Shown here: positions 52,438 to 61,539 of the stretch, one piece after another
Numbering within the stretch: the first letter of the stretch is position 1
Layout: each line of letters opens with the position of its first letter
Source: Paenibacillus sp.
GTDB lineage: Bacteria > Bacillota > Bacilli > Paenibacillales > Paenibacillaceae
DNA length: 64,000 nucleotides
Assembly (NCBI GenBank): GCA_031254035.1
Contig: JAIRVF010000059.1
Coordinates: 1 to 64,000, forward strand
Reading direction: 5' to 3'
Position numbers and translations under genes: made by a program
Notes under the pieces: generated by a model
Told to the model about the DNA's origin: nothing
The model's database searches: none
Seen by the model: the letters and a program-made list of their open reading frames with translations, nothing else

Positions 52438-52725
52438 TGTTTTACCAAATTTAAGATGGTAGAGAATTAAGGGCACATGTAGTGAAAGAAAGCATGATGA
52501 AGGGATCAATATCATGAATAATCTTACAAAAAGGCGAAAATAGCGGAGGGGACGGAATCGATCTGAAGAAGCGGTAGCGTTCGCCTTTGTCTCCGAATTT
52601 CTACCTTTGTGGAAGGTTATAATCAAGAAATTTGGAGACAACAGCGTCGGAAGAACGATCCGTAACCGCAGCGGCTACCTCGCATAATGTCCAGAACTAA
52701 ATTTCATTAAAAGGAGGAACAAAAC
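52438..52725 (+). other. Paired-hairpin element between T-box and metG-like gene
   Basis: Two adjacent hairpins: AGGCGAA/TTCGCCT (52532-52538 with 52580-52586), then a 16-base stem TTGTCTCCGAATTTCT (52587-52602) with 52626-52641, containing an inner ACCTT/AAGGT stem. No gene is seen. It could be a mobile repeat or a small RNA. The ribosome site AAAGGAGG follows at 52710. Confidence 0.55.
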
Positions 52726-54252
52726 ATGGCACATATTTTTATCGGCGGGGCGTGGCCCTATGCGAATGGTTCACTTCATTTGGGGAGGCTGGCGAGCTTA
52801 CTACCTGGCGACGTGCTGGCTCGTTATTTTCGGTCCAAGGGAGACGAGGTCTTGTATGTTTCTGGCAGCGACTGTCATGGGACGCCGGTTGCTGTTCAAG
52901 CTGCGCAGGAAGGGATTTCACCTGCGGAATTTGCAGGACGTTATCATCAGGAATTCAAGGCATGTTTTGAGCAGTTGGGGTTCAGTTATGACCTATATAC
53001 ACGTACAGATCAGGAGATCCATTTTGAAACGGTACAGGAGTTGTTTGTGAAGCTGCTGGCACAGGGATTTTTATATCCAAGGACGGTTCTGCAGACCTAC
53101 TGCGAGGTAGACCGGCGTTTTTTACCGGACAGGTATGTGGAAGGGATTTGTCCGGTTTGCGGCCAGCGCGCGCGGGGTGATCAATGCGACTATTGCTCCA
53201 CCTTGCTTGATCCTGCAGACCTGAAGGAGCGTTCATGTAAGTTGTGCGGCACAGCACCGACAGAACGTAGGACGGAGCATTATTACCTTGAGTTGTCACG
53301 ATTTCAGGAGTCCTTGTCCGATTATGCAGAGCAGACAAAGGGCTGGCGGGACAATGCCGTACAGATGACCCGGCGTTATTTGGCGGAGGGCCTTCAGGAC
53401 CGTGCGGCAACGAGGGATTTGGATTGGGGAGTGGATGTTCCACTACCGGGTTATGCGGACAAAAAAATCTACGTCTGGATCGAGGCTGTTTGCGGCTACC
53501 TTTCCGCCAGCAGGCAGTGGGCGGCGCAAACGGGGAAGAGATGGGAACCTTTTTGGCTAGAAGGCCAAGAGGATCTCAACGCGTATTATGTGCATGGAAA
53601 GGATAATATTCCTTTTCATACATTGATCTGGCCGGCAATACTCTTGGGAACAGGTGCACTGCATCTGCCGGACCATATTGTATCCTGTGAATATTTGACG
53701 CTGGAGGGCAGGAAATTCTCGACGAGCCGCAATTGGGCCGTGTGGGTTCCCGATCTGCTCGCCAAGTATCAGCCCGATTCGATCCGTTATTTCCTGATCG
53801 CGAATGGACCGGAGAACCGGGATGCCGATTTTTCCTGGAGAGAATTCATCTACAGCCATAACGGAGAGCTTCTTGGGGCCTTCGGCAATTTCGTACAACG
53901 GACGCTTGCGTTTATCAATAAGTCGTTTGCCGGGCAAGTTCCAGAAGGGAATTTCCCGGACGAATGGAAAGAAGCGATATCGGGGCTGTACTTAAATACG
54001 GGGAGGCTGATTGAATCTGGACATTTCAAATCCGCCATTGAGGGCGTATTCTCATTCGTGCGCCAAGCCAACAAATATTTTGATGAGGAGAAGCCTTGGC
54101 AGCAAATCAAGGAAAACCGCGAAGTACGGCTCGGATTGAAGAGGAAACGGAGCGGCTCGGGAATCATTAAAATGGCTCGGTTGCTATTCACAATCATCTT
54201 GACAATGGAACCTGGGCCAGTTAAATTAAACGATGTATTAAACATTGTTTAA
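52726..54252 (+). CDS. Methionyl-tRNA synthetase paralogue, C terminus damaged
   Basis: 508 residues of a class I synthetase. The catalytic domain is complete and has zinc knuckles CPVC, CDYC and CKLC. The signature motifs are altered: HLGR at 18-21 instead of HIGH, and KFSTS at 330-334 instead of KMSKS. After [15 protein letters not shown] the usual anticodon-domain helices stop; the last 40 residues ([13 protein letters not shown]...) are unrelated, and a second frame there gives a short Arg/Glu-rich end, so a deletion or frame change is likely. Additional MetRS copies of divergent type can confer resistance to MetRS inhibitors. Whether this one still charges tRNA is doubtful. Confidence 0.85.
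   Translation: MAHIFIGGAWPYANGSLHLGRLASLLPGDVLARYFRSKGDEVLYVSGSDCHGTPVAVQAAQEGISPAEFAGRYHQEFKACFEQLGFSYDLYTRTDQEIHFETVQELFVKLLAQGFLYPRTVLQTYCEVDRRFLPDRYVEGICPVCGQRARGDQCDYCSTLLDPADLKERSCKLCGTAPTERRTEHYYLELSRFQESLSDYAEQTKGWRDNAVQMTRRYLAEGLQDRAATRDLDWGVDVPLPGYADKKIYVWIEAVCGYLSASRQWAAQTGKRWEPFWLEGQEDLNAYYVHGKDNIPFHTLIWPAILLGTGALHLPDHIVSCEYLTLEGRKFSTSRNWAVWVPDLLAKYQPDSIRYFLIANGPENRDADFSWREFIYSHNGELLGAFGNFVQRTLAFINKSFAGQVPEGNFPDEWKEAISGLYLNTGRLIESGHFKSAIEGVFSFVRQANKYFDEEKPWQQIKENREVRLGLKRKRSGSGIIKMARLLFTIILTMEPGPVKLNDVLNIV
54199..54250 (+). promoter_or_regulatory. Promoter and TetR-type operator of the efflux operon
   Basis: TTGACA (54199-54204), a 17-base spacer, TAAATT (54222-54227). Immediately downstream is the inverted repeat AAACGATGT (54228-54236), ATTAA, ACATTGTTT (54242-54250). 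The operator covers the expected start point. Confidence 0.75.
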
Positions 54253-54290
54253 ATTTTAAATATTTTTGAGAAGGGGGGACGGAATCAGCA

Positions 54291-54920
54291 TTGATAAGGG
54301 ATGACAGCTCGGTAAATATGACAGGAACAGATACGAAAATGGATATATTAAACGCGACCGTCGAGCTAATCCGGGAGGAAGGTTTCGCCTGTGCGACGTT
54401 GCGCAGAATTGCCGATAAGGCAGAAACAAATCTGGCGCTCGTAAACTATCATTTTGGCTCCAAGGAGAAGCTAATCGCCAAGGCTATCGGCATGATCGTG
54501 GGTACCTTCGACGATGCATTTGCTTTACTTGAAGATGAGTCCTTGAAGCCGATCGAGCGGTTGAAGCAGTTTTTTTACCGGTACCAGCAGCACCTACAGC
54601 AATATCCCGGTCTTGCCAAAGAAATGATGGAGCAGAGCCGCCTGATTCTGTGCTCCCAACATGAATATGTCCGCTTTAGAAAAGTAATGAAGACGGAAAA
54701 GCTTCTTGACACGCTAAGAGAAATCACAAATGAGACGGACGAAGCGGTATTAACCGGTATGTTGGCTCAACTCTCTGGAGCGATTTTCTATCCGGTCATC
54801 ATGAGCTCTTATTTAAGGCTTGGTGGAGAGGAATCCGCACCAGTACAACTGCCTGATCTTGAACATCAGGTCGAGTTGCTTTTCAGTCTCTATTTTCACA
54901 AATACAGTCAGAACGAATAG
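54291..54920 (+). CDS. TetR-family repressor
   Basis: 209 residues from a TTG with a GGGGGG site; an ATG at 54318 is possible. The helix-turn-helix (LRRIADKAETNLALVNYHFGSKEKL in fragments) is typical; the C-terminal domain (about residues 70-200) would bind a drug or metabolite. It precedes the MFS exporter by 41 bases, and an inverted-repeat operator lies over its promoter, so autorepression of the operon with relief by the exporter's substrate is expected. Confidence 0.9.
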   Translation: MIRDDSSVNMTGTDTKMDILNATVELIREEGFACATLRRIADKAETNLALVNYHFGSKEKLIAKAIGMIVGTFDDAFALLEDESLKPIERLKQFFYRYQQHLQQYPGLAKEMMEQSRLILCSQHEYVRFRKVMKTEKLLDTLREITNETDEAVLTGMLAQLSGAIFYPVIMSSYLRLGGEESAPVQLPDLEHQVELLFSLYFHKYSQNE

Positions 54921-54961
54921 ACATCAAAAATCGAAAAATATAGAAAAGAGTGGAGAAATCT

Positions 54962-56455
54962 ATGAATAAAAAAATGGCGGGGCATACCGCCACAGAAGAG
55001 GCGCCTTTTTCGCTGAAGGCCATCCTTCCGCCTCTTCTTGCCATTATCGTTGGCATGATTATGGTTATTTTGGATGGAACTGTTGTAAACGTTGCGATTC
55101 CGAAGCTGGTGGACTTTTTTCATACGGACTTGAAATCGATTCAGTGGGCGATCACCGGTTATACGCTTGCGCTTTCGGCCGTGATTCCGCTTGCCGGCTG
55201 GATGACTGACCGGTTTGGGGCAAAGCAGGTTTTCGTGACGACGGTTATCCTGTTCGTTCTCGGATCGGCTTTATGCTCCATAGCCCAAGATGCAACCCAG
55301 CTCGTTATTTACCGTGTTCTTCAGGGGCTCGGGGGAGGTATGGTAGCACCAATCGGGATGGCGATGGTCTTCAAGCTGGCACCGCCGGAGCGCCGGGGCG
55401 CCATTATGGGTATGCTTGGCGTTCCGATGCTGCTAGCGCCGGCTCTTGGACCCGTACTATCTGGATGGTTGGTCGAGTATGCCAACTGGCGCTGGATTTT
55501 CCTGATTAACGTGCCGGTCGGCGTGGTTGCCGTTATCCTCGGCATAGCTTACCTGCCAAAAGCGGACCACAATGCGGGCAAGAAGCTTGACCTGCTGGGC
55601 ATCATTTTGGCGCCGATCGCTTTCTCGATGCTGGCATACGGTGTGAATGAGGGTGGCAGCGTATCCTGGACCTCCAGAGAGGCCGAGTTCGGTCTCATCG
55701 TCGGTGGGGTTGCACTGGTTTTATTTATAATCGTGGAGTTTATCCATAAGAATCCGCTGCTGGAGCTGCGCGTGTTCCGTTCCTCGGACTTTACGCGCGG
55801 GATCATCCTGACGTGGATCATGCAGGCTGCCCTGTTTGGTAGCATGCTGTTCGTTCCTTTGTATCTTCAGAACATCCGCCATTTCACGCCGCTGGAAACT
55901 GGTCTAATCCTACTTCCACAGGCATTGTGCTCAGGGATTGGTATGCCAATAGGTGGCAGATTTTTTGACAAATACGGGGCGCGCCCAGTTGCCTTTATCG
56001 GCCTGATTATCATTGCAACGGCCTTGTTTTCCCTTAGCCGTATCCATGCGGACACCTCGCTGTATGTGATCATGCCATTATTGGGCATAATGGGCCTTGG
56101 CATGGGCTTGTCGATGATGCCGCTCAATACGCATGTGCTGAACGCGGCTCCGCGCCAGTGGGTAAACCGTGTCACACCGCTCACATCTGCATTGCAGCAG
56201 GTAGTAGTATCCTTTGCCGTTGCCGGCATGACAGGATATCTTACCAGCCGCATTAATGTGCACATGTCTGAGGTAGGCCAGGGGAGCAATCCGCTTGCAA
56301 CTACGATGCTTGGTTTTAACGACGTATTTTTATTGTCTGCTTGGCTGGCCGTCGCAGGTGTTGCTCTCTGTCTGATTCTGCGCAGACCGAAGGAAATGGT
56401 CGTGGGCTCAGGCGAGAAAGGCAAGCAGGATCCGTCGCCTATGATTGGCCATTAA
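54962..56455 (+). CDS. MFS multidrug exporter, DHA2 (14-helix) family
   Basis: 497 residues; ATG at 54962 with GGAGA. About 14 membrane helices. DHA2 motifs: LDGTVVNVAIPKL in helix 1 (motif D1), WMTDRFGAKQVF (motif A) and GVPMLLAPALGPVLSGWL (motif C of antiporters). It would export cationic or amphiphilic drugs using the proton gradient. Co-transcribed with the TetR gene. Substrate unknown. Confidence 0.92.
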   Translation: MNKKMAGHTATEEAPFSLKAILPPLLAIIVGMIMVILDGTVVNVAIPKLVDFFHTDLKSIQWAITGYTLALSAVIPLAGWMTDRFGAKQVFVTTVILFVLGSALCSIAQDATQLVIYRVLQGLGGGMVAPIGMAMVFKLAPPERRGAIMGMLGVPMLLAPALGPVLSGWLVEYANWRWIFLINVPVGVVAVILGIAYLPKADHNAGKKLDLLGIILAPIAFSMLAYGVNEGGSVSWTSREAEFGLIVGGVALVLFIIVEFIHKNPLLELRVFRSSDFTRGIILTWIMQAALFGSMLFVPLYLQNIRHFTPLETGLILLPQALCSGIGMPIGGRFFDKYGARPVAFIGLIIIATALFSLSRIHADTSLYVIMPLLGIMGLGMGLSMMPLNTHVLNAAPRQWVNRVTPLTSALQQVVVSFAVAGMTGYLTSRINVHMSEVGQGSNPLATTMLGFNDVFLLSAWLAVAGVALCLILRRPKEMVVGSGEKGKQDPSPMIGH

Positions 56456-56490
56456 ACCGGCGTAACACCTAGAAAGATTTTTGAAAATAA

Positions 56491-56535
56491 AGAGTCCGGG
56501 AGACCGCTTTATAGGAGCAGGTTTCCGGGGCTCTT
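56491..56535 (+). terminator. Terminator of the TetR/MFS operon
   Basis: AGAGTCCGGGAGACC pairs imperfectly with GGTTTCCGGGGCTCT, followed by five T. Confidence 0.75.
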
Positions 56536-56679
56536 TTTCCAATACGATAAGATTCATTCTTTGAAAAGGAGATAGCGATAGCTGCTTCTGCAAATTTTCA
56601 CAGTTTGAAACCTAAGGCACTGAAATATCGTATAAGCATGTTAAACGGATTTATCCGAATAATTTTTTAAAGGAGAAGA

Positions 56680-57996
56680 ATGTCAGTGGAAAGTGACAGG
56701 TATGTTTTAAATTTGGTTTTGGTTATGCTTATGATTGGATTATCAGCTTTTTTTGTAGCGGTGGAGTTTGCTGTTATCCGTGTCCGGGAGAGTCGGGTGG
56801 AACAGCTCATAGCTGAAGGACGCAAGGGTGCGGGTGCTGTGAAAAAAGTGCTTAGCGATCTGGACGGCTATTTATCGGCTTGCCAGCTTGGAATTACGAT
56901 TACATCGCTCATCTTGGGCTTCCTCGGGGAGCCGACGGTAGAGAAAATACTTCACCCACTGTTTGAAAAATGGCATATGTCCGAAGGACTCAGTTCCTTC
57001 CTATCCCTGGTGATCGCGTTCGTCATCATTACGTATCTGCATGTGGTGATCGGTGAACTGGCGCCAAAGACCGTCGCAATCCGCAAAGCGGAAACCATTG
57101 CACTTTGGTTCTCACCGCTGATTATCTGGTTTAATAGAATTATGTATCCTTTTATCTGGCTGCTTAATGGTTCGGCTAACCAATTGGTCCGTTTGTTCGG
57201 CATCAAACCGGCTTCGGAGCATGAGGAAGCCCATTCCGAGGAAGAGCTGCAGATTATTTTAAACGAAAGTTATGAAAGTGGAAAAATCAACGACAATGAA
57301 TTCGGATATGTTAGCCGGATTTTTGCGTTTGACAATATGCTGGCCAAAGAGATTATGGTTCCGCGTACCGATATGGTCTGTCTCGATAAAAACAAGCCGC
57401 GGAGCGAAAACGTGGAAATCATCAAAGAGCAGCAGTATACCCGTTTTCCCCTAATCGACGGCAGCAAGGACAATGTGATTGGCATTATTAATACGAAACA
57501 GTTCTTTCTAGCTTACGAAGATGACCCAAATGTTGATGTGACGTCGCTGATCCATCCGGTGATGGCCGTTTCAGAAGTGACTCCGGTCAATGTGCTCCTG
57601 CAGCGAATGCAGCGGGAAGGTACCCATATGGCCTTGTTGATTGATGAATATGGCGGGACCTCGGGCATCGTGACGATTGAGGATATTATTGAGGAGATCG
57701 TGGGCGAGATTCGTGATGAATTCGACATGGATGAAGAGGAAGAAATAACGGAGCTGGAGGAAAATCACCTGATTGTCGACGGCATAGTTTCTATTTCGGA
57801 AATTAACGATTACTTCCATTTGGATCTGGATACAAAAGAATGGGATACGATCGGAGGCTGGCTATACAGCCATAATAACGAGATGGAAGAAAAGGAATCC
57901 TTCATGCATGAGGATGTAACGTTCATTTTGCTAGAGCGGGATCATAACCGATTCTGTAAGCTGGAGATTATTAAGAATAAACAAAGTGAGGAATAA
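56680..57996 (+). CDS. CNNM/CBS-domain membrane protein (HlyC/CorC family)
   Basis: 438 residues, AAAGGAG site. An N-terminal DUF21/CNNM membrane domain (four helices, residues 1-190), two CBS domains (about 205-330, EIMVPRTDMVCLD and LLIDEYGGTSGIVTIEDIIEEIVGEI in part) and a CorC_HlyC domain at the C terminus. These proteins are linked to Mg2+/Co2+ efflux or homeostasis; the older name haemolysin C is misleading. It lies three bases before the next gene, so the two are one operon. Confidence 0.92.
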   Translation: MSVESDRYVLNLVLVMLMIGLSAFFVAVEFAVIRVRESRVEQLIAEGRKGAGAVKKVLSDLDGYLSACQLGITITSLILGFLGEPTVEKILHPLFEKWHMSEGLSSFLSLVIAFVIITYLHVVIGELAPKTVAIRKAETIALWFSPLIIWFNRIMYPFIWLLNGSANQLVRLFGIKPASEHEEAHSEEELQIILNESYESGKINDNEFGYVSRIFAFDNMLAKEIMVPRTDMVCLDKNKPRSENVEIIKEQQYTRFPLIDGSKDNVIGIINTKQFFLAYEDDPNVDVTSLIHPVMAVSEVTPVNVLLQRMQREGTHMALLIDEYGGTSGIVTIEDIIEEIVGEIRDEFDMDEEEEITELEENHLIVDGIVSISEINDYFHLDLDTKEWDTIGGWLYSHNNEMEEKESFMHEDVTFILLERDHNRFCKLEIIKNKQSEE

Positions 57997-57999
57997 AAG

Positions 58000-59154
58000 A
58001 TGGACAATACCGAGAATTGGGCGACCCGCTTCAAACGATTGTTTCTGAACAACCGGTTTGTATTGTTTCTGCTGGTTTTGCTCCTGATTGGTCTAAATAT
58101 TATGGTGCTCAGCAAAGTTTCATTTATCTTTCACCCGCTTCATGTGCTGTTAAAAACCGTCGTATTGCCCATCATCCTCACCGGAATCGTGTATTATCTG
58201 CTGAATCCGATCGTGAATTTTCTGGAAAGACATAAGGTAAAGCGGATTTACTCTATTTTAATGTTGTATGTAATAATTATCGGGATCGTTGCGGTACTGC
58301 TTACGCTTGTCATCCCGGTCATCCAGGAACAAATTATGGACCTTGTCAGTAACTTCCCGGCTTACATTGAGATGCTCCGGGAGCAGTTTGAACATTTAAT
58401 GGGAAGCAAGATCGTCAACCAGTTTCAGGATTCCATCAACTTCGATCCCCAGGAAATTTTCAAGACGGTTTCCCAGCGCGTAACCAGTTTTCTAAACAAG
58501 ACATGGATCGGAATTGGCGGTTTTGTAGGAAGTCTGATTGAAGTGGTACTGTCGGTCGTGACCGTTCCTTTCATCCTGTTTTATTTGCTCAAGGACGGCA
58601 AGAAACTTCCCGGCTTTATTTTAAGCTTTGTACCTACGAAGCTTCGCGGTGAAACCGACCGGGTCATGAAAGAAATGAACCATCAGATCAGCTCGTACAT
58701 CCGTGGGCAGATTATCATCAGCTTCTGTATTGGCGCGCTTTTATTCATCGGATATATTATTATCGGCCTGAAATATTCACTGATTTTAGCGGTCGTTGCG
58801 GCATTTACCAGCGTGGTTCCGTATCTGGGGCCAGCGATTGCGATTACTCCTGCTCTGATTGTAGCTTTAGTGACATCTCCGGTCATGCTGCTGAAAATGG
58901 TTATTGTGTGGACAGTTGTACAGCTAATCGAAGGAAAGTTCATTTCGCCGCAGGTGATGGGCAAAACGCTCAAAATTCACCCGATCATGATTATTTTCGT
59001 GATTCTGACGAGCGGTAATCTGTTTGGTGTCGTCGGCATTTTGCTGGCGGTTCCGGGATATGCGGTGCTTAAAGTCATCGCATCCCATATCTATCAATGG
59101 TTTAGAGTGCGTTCGAGATTATATGAGAGCGATCCGGTAAAACCGGAGGTATAA
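58000..59154 (+). CDS. AI-2E family (YtvI/PerM-type) membrane protein
   Basis: 384 residues with about eight membrane helices in the AI-2E/UPF0118 pattern: an N-terminal pair, an amphipathic region ([20 protein letters not shown]) and the conserved end [17 protein letters not shown]. Members transport varied small molecules or ions; the substrate cannot be read from sequence. It is co-transcribed with the CNNM protein, hinting at an ion-related role, and ends at a strong terminator. Confidence 0.9.
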   Translation: MDNTENWATRFKRLFLNNRFVLFLLVLLLIGLNIMVLSKVSFIFHPLHVLLKTVVLPIILTGIVYYLLNPIVNFLERHKVKRIYSILMLYVIIIGIVAVLLTLVIPVIQEQIMDLVSNFPAYIEMLREQFEHLMGSKIVNQFQDSINFDPQEIFKTVSQRVTSFLNKTWIGIGGFVGSLIEVVLSVVTVPFILFYLLKDGKKLPGFILSFVPTKLRGETDRVMKEMNHQISSYIRGQIIISFCIGALLFIGYIIIGLKYSLILAVVAAFTSVVPYLGPAIAITPALIVALVTSPVMLLKMVIVWTVVQLIEGKFISPQVMGKTLKIHPIMIIFVILTSGNLFGVVGILLAVPGYAVLKVIASHIYQWFRVRSRLYESDPVKPEV

Positions 59155-59163
59155 GGAGTCTAG

Positions 59164-59190
59164 GGCTGCGGGCAACCGCAGTCTTTTTTT
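59164..59190 (+). terminator. Terminator of the CNNM/AI-2E operon
   Basis: GGCTGCGG-GCAA-CCGCAGTC followed by seven T. Confidence 0.85.
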
Positions 59191-59217
59191 GAAATTATAG
59201 AATTTATTAGCTTTTTT

Positions 59218-59279
59218 GGGGTCCCCGCAAAGTATTTGGAATAAGCTTCGAAGCATAGGCTTCACTTTGTGGGGTTATT
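59218..59279. repeat. Intergenic repeat family A, copy 2
   Basis: 62 bases from GGGGTCCCCGCAAAGTA to CACTTTGTGGGGTTATT; near-identical at both ends to 29366-29487, lacking that copy's internal insertion. Inverted arms CCCCGCAAAGT/ACTTTGTGGGG. Placed directly after a terminator. Confidence 0.7.
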
Positions 59280-59399
59280 ACATTGACGGGGATTTCCGTC
59301 ATAAACCATTGTAATTCCTCATGAGCCGTGTGATAATGGGATGTTCGTCTTCGCGGACAAGCGAAGATGGTTAACTTATAAGTGAATGCTGGAGGTTAT

Positions 59400-61349
59400 T
59401 TGAACGTGGAACGGTACCCTTTTTCGTATGATCCTGCACGGCCTTTTATTCAGCAAGCGGGTGAATGGGTGGCGGATGTATTTTACGAATTGCTGCCTGA
59501 GGCGGGCTTTGAAGTCCGGGATGAGCAGATTTATATGGCGTTTCAATTGGAAAAGGCTTTTGCCGAGAAAAAAACGATATTCGCCGAGGCGGGTGTAGGC
59601 ACAGGAAAAACGCTGGCTTATCTTTTGTATGCCGTTTGTTATGCGCGTTACACTCGGAAACCTGCCGTGATCGCGTGTGCGGATGAGTCGCTGATCGAGC
59701 AGCTGGTCAAGCCGGAAGGCGATATAGCGAAGCTGGCCCGGCATCTGGATTTGAATATCGATGCCCGGCTCGGGAAATCGCCGGATCAATATCTTTGCCT
59801 TAGGAAGTTAGATCAAGCGCGGGTGCAAGGCGATGAGGAGATGATGTGGGAAGATATTGCGGCAAGTCTGCCGGATTTCGTACACTCCCATGCGCCTATG
59901 CAATCCTTCCATGCCTACGGGGATCGGCGGGACTATCCGCAGCTTAGCGATGAGCAGTGGCAGCAAATCAGCTGGGATTCCTTCCAAGACTGCTTCACCT
60001 GCGACCGTCGCCATCGCTGTGGGCAAACCTTGTCGCGCGACCATTATCGGCGTTCTACCGATTTGATAATATGCTCGCATGATTACTATTTGGAGCATGT
60101 CTGGACGTATGACGGCCGCAAGCGAGAGGGGCAGCTGCCCTTGCTGCCGGAGCATTCCTCTGTCGTTTTTGACGAGGGGCATTTGCTCGAATCAGCCGCC
60201 ATGAAGGCGCTCGGATATAAGATGAAGCATGTGGTCTTTGAAGAACTCATTACGCGGCTTCTGCAAAACGAAATCCGCGAGTCTCTCGCCGTATTTATTG
60301 ACGATGCGATCGTACAGAGCGAAGCAATGTTTGCCGCTTTTGGGCGCTTCAGCCGATTGATTCCGGGTTCCGACCGCAAGGAAATCATACTGCATCCTGA
60401 GCTATTGCAGGAAGTGCACCGATTCCGGGAACTGCTTACTGCTATTGAGGAAGGTCTGGTATTCGAAAGCGAGCTGTACACGTTGGATGATTACCAGCTC
60501 CGAATCGTTGAGGAACATCTGGAGATGATGCAGAAAGCGCTGATGTTGTTCGAGCGTTCGGAAGCTTTGATTTGCTGGGTGACGGACAGTCCAGAGGGGC
60601 TTACGCTCTCAATCATGCCGAAAAGCGTGAAGGAAGTGCTGGAGACGCATGTATTTGGCCTGAAAATGCCGATCGTATTTTCTTCGGCGACCTTGTCGGT
60701 GGATGAGTCCTTCCGTTACGTAGCGGATAGTCTTGGCATCAGCAGCTTCCTCTCCTTCTCGGTAGCTTCACCATATGAATATGAACAGCAAATGAACGCC
60801 TTGGCGCCGGAGTGGGACTTAGCAGACGGCTTTGCTGGAAAAATGAAAGAAGCCGTGCGAGTGTTGCAAGAAACCGGCGGCAGAGCCCTAATTCTTTTCC
60901 GTACGCGGGAGGAGTTGCGTTCGTTTAAGCAGCAGGCTGCGGCGGAGCCGGCACTTGCCGGTATGAAGCTCTATTTTGAAGGTGACGGAGAAATCAGCCA
61001 TCTGATTTCGGCCTTCCAGCGCGAGGAAGAAAGTGTGCTATGTGCGGTAAGCCTATGGGAGGGTCTGGACGTACCGGGCCCGTCACTTTCGAACGTGATC
61101 ATCTGGTCGCTGCCTTTTCCGCCGCATGATCCGGTCTTTATCGCCAAGCGGAAGGCAGCTGTGGACCCGTTTGCCGAAGTCGATCTGCCATATATGCTGC
61201 TGCGCCTTAGACAGGGCATCGGCAGGTTAATTCGCTCCCGGGATGACCGCGGTATTGCCGTTATTTTGGGCGAAGAGCTCCGGACGGATCCGCAGGTAAG
61301 GGAGCGGGTGCTGGCTATACTACCTGAAGGTGTGCGGCTGCAGAATTAA
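59400..61349 (+). CDS. DinG/XPD-family Fe-S DNA helicase
   Basis: 649 residues from a TTG at 59400 with GGAGG. Walker A AGVGTGKT (about 63-70), DEGH box (about 258), and the arginine-finger region RQGIGRLIRS near the C terminus are present. Four cysteines for an iron-sulfur cluster are Cys133, Cys198, Cys201 and Cys207 (CLRKL; CFTCDRRHRC), between helicase motifs I and II as in XPD/DinG. It is a 5'-3' helicase expected to act in repair or on R-loops. Unlike Bacillus DinG it lacks an exonuclease domain. Monocistronic. Confidence 0.9.
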   Translation: MNVERYPFSYDPARPFIQQAGEWVADVFYELLPEAGFEVRDEQIYMAFQLEKAFAEKKTIFAEAGVGTGKTLAYLLYAVCYARYTRKPAVIACADESLIEQLVKPEGDIAKLARHLDLNIDARLGKSPDQYLCLRKLDQARVQGDEEMMWEDIAASLPDFVHSHAPMQSFHAYGDRRDYPQLSDEQWQQISWDSFQDCFTCDRRHRCGQTLSRDHYRRSTDLIICSHDYYLEHVWTYDGRKREGQLPLLPEHSSVVFDEGHLLESAAMKALGYKMKHVVFEELITRLLQNEIRESLAVFIDDAIVQSEAMFAAFGRFSRLIPGSDRKEIILHPELLQEVHRFRELLTAIEEGLVFESELYTLDDYQLRIVEEHLEMMQKALMLFERSEALICWVTDSPEGLTLSIMPKSVKEVLETHVFGLKMPIVFSSATLSVDESFRYVADSLGISSFLSFSVASPYEYEQQMNALAPEWDLADGFAGKMKEAVRVLQETGGRALILFRTREELRSFKQQAAAEPALAGMKLYFEGDGEISHLISAFQREEESVLCAVSLWEGLDVPGPSLSNVIIWSLPFPPHDPVFIAKRKAAVDPFAEVDLPYMLLRLRQGIGRLIRSRDDRGIAVILGEELRTDPQVRERVLAILPEGVRLQN

Positions 61350-61407
61350 TAATTCTTGCTTCGTCATACGGAGTTAATTAAGTCTCCACTCGCTCAATAT
61401 CAAGAAC

Positions 61408-61456
61408 AAGCTCCGGCATCCCGGTCTGATTTTGCAGGCCGGTACCGGAGCTTTTT
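61408..61456. terminator. Terminator between the helicase and serpin genes
   Basis: AAGCTCCGG (61408-61416) and CCGGAGCTT with an inner CCGGTCTG/CAGGCCGG stem, then TTTT; between convergent genes. Confidence 0.8.
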
Positions 61457-61539
61457 CAGTGTCCTTCTTTGATATCTTTCTTTGATAGGGGACACGATCA
61501 CATAGTTGCAAACGGACAAATTCCTGTAAAGGCGCACAG

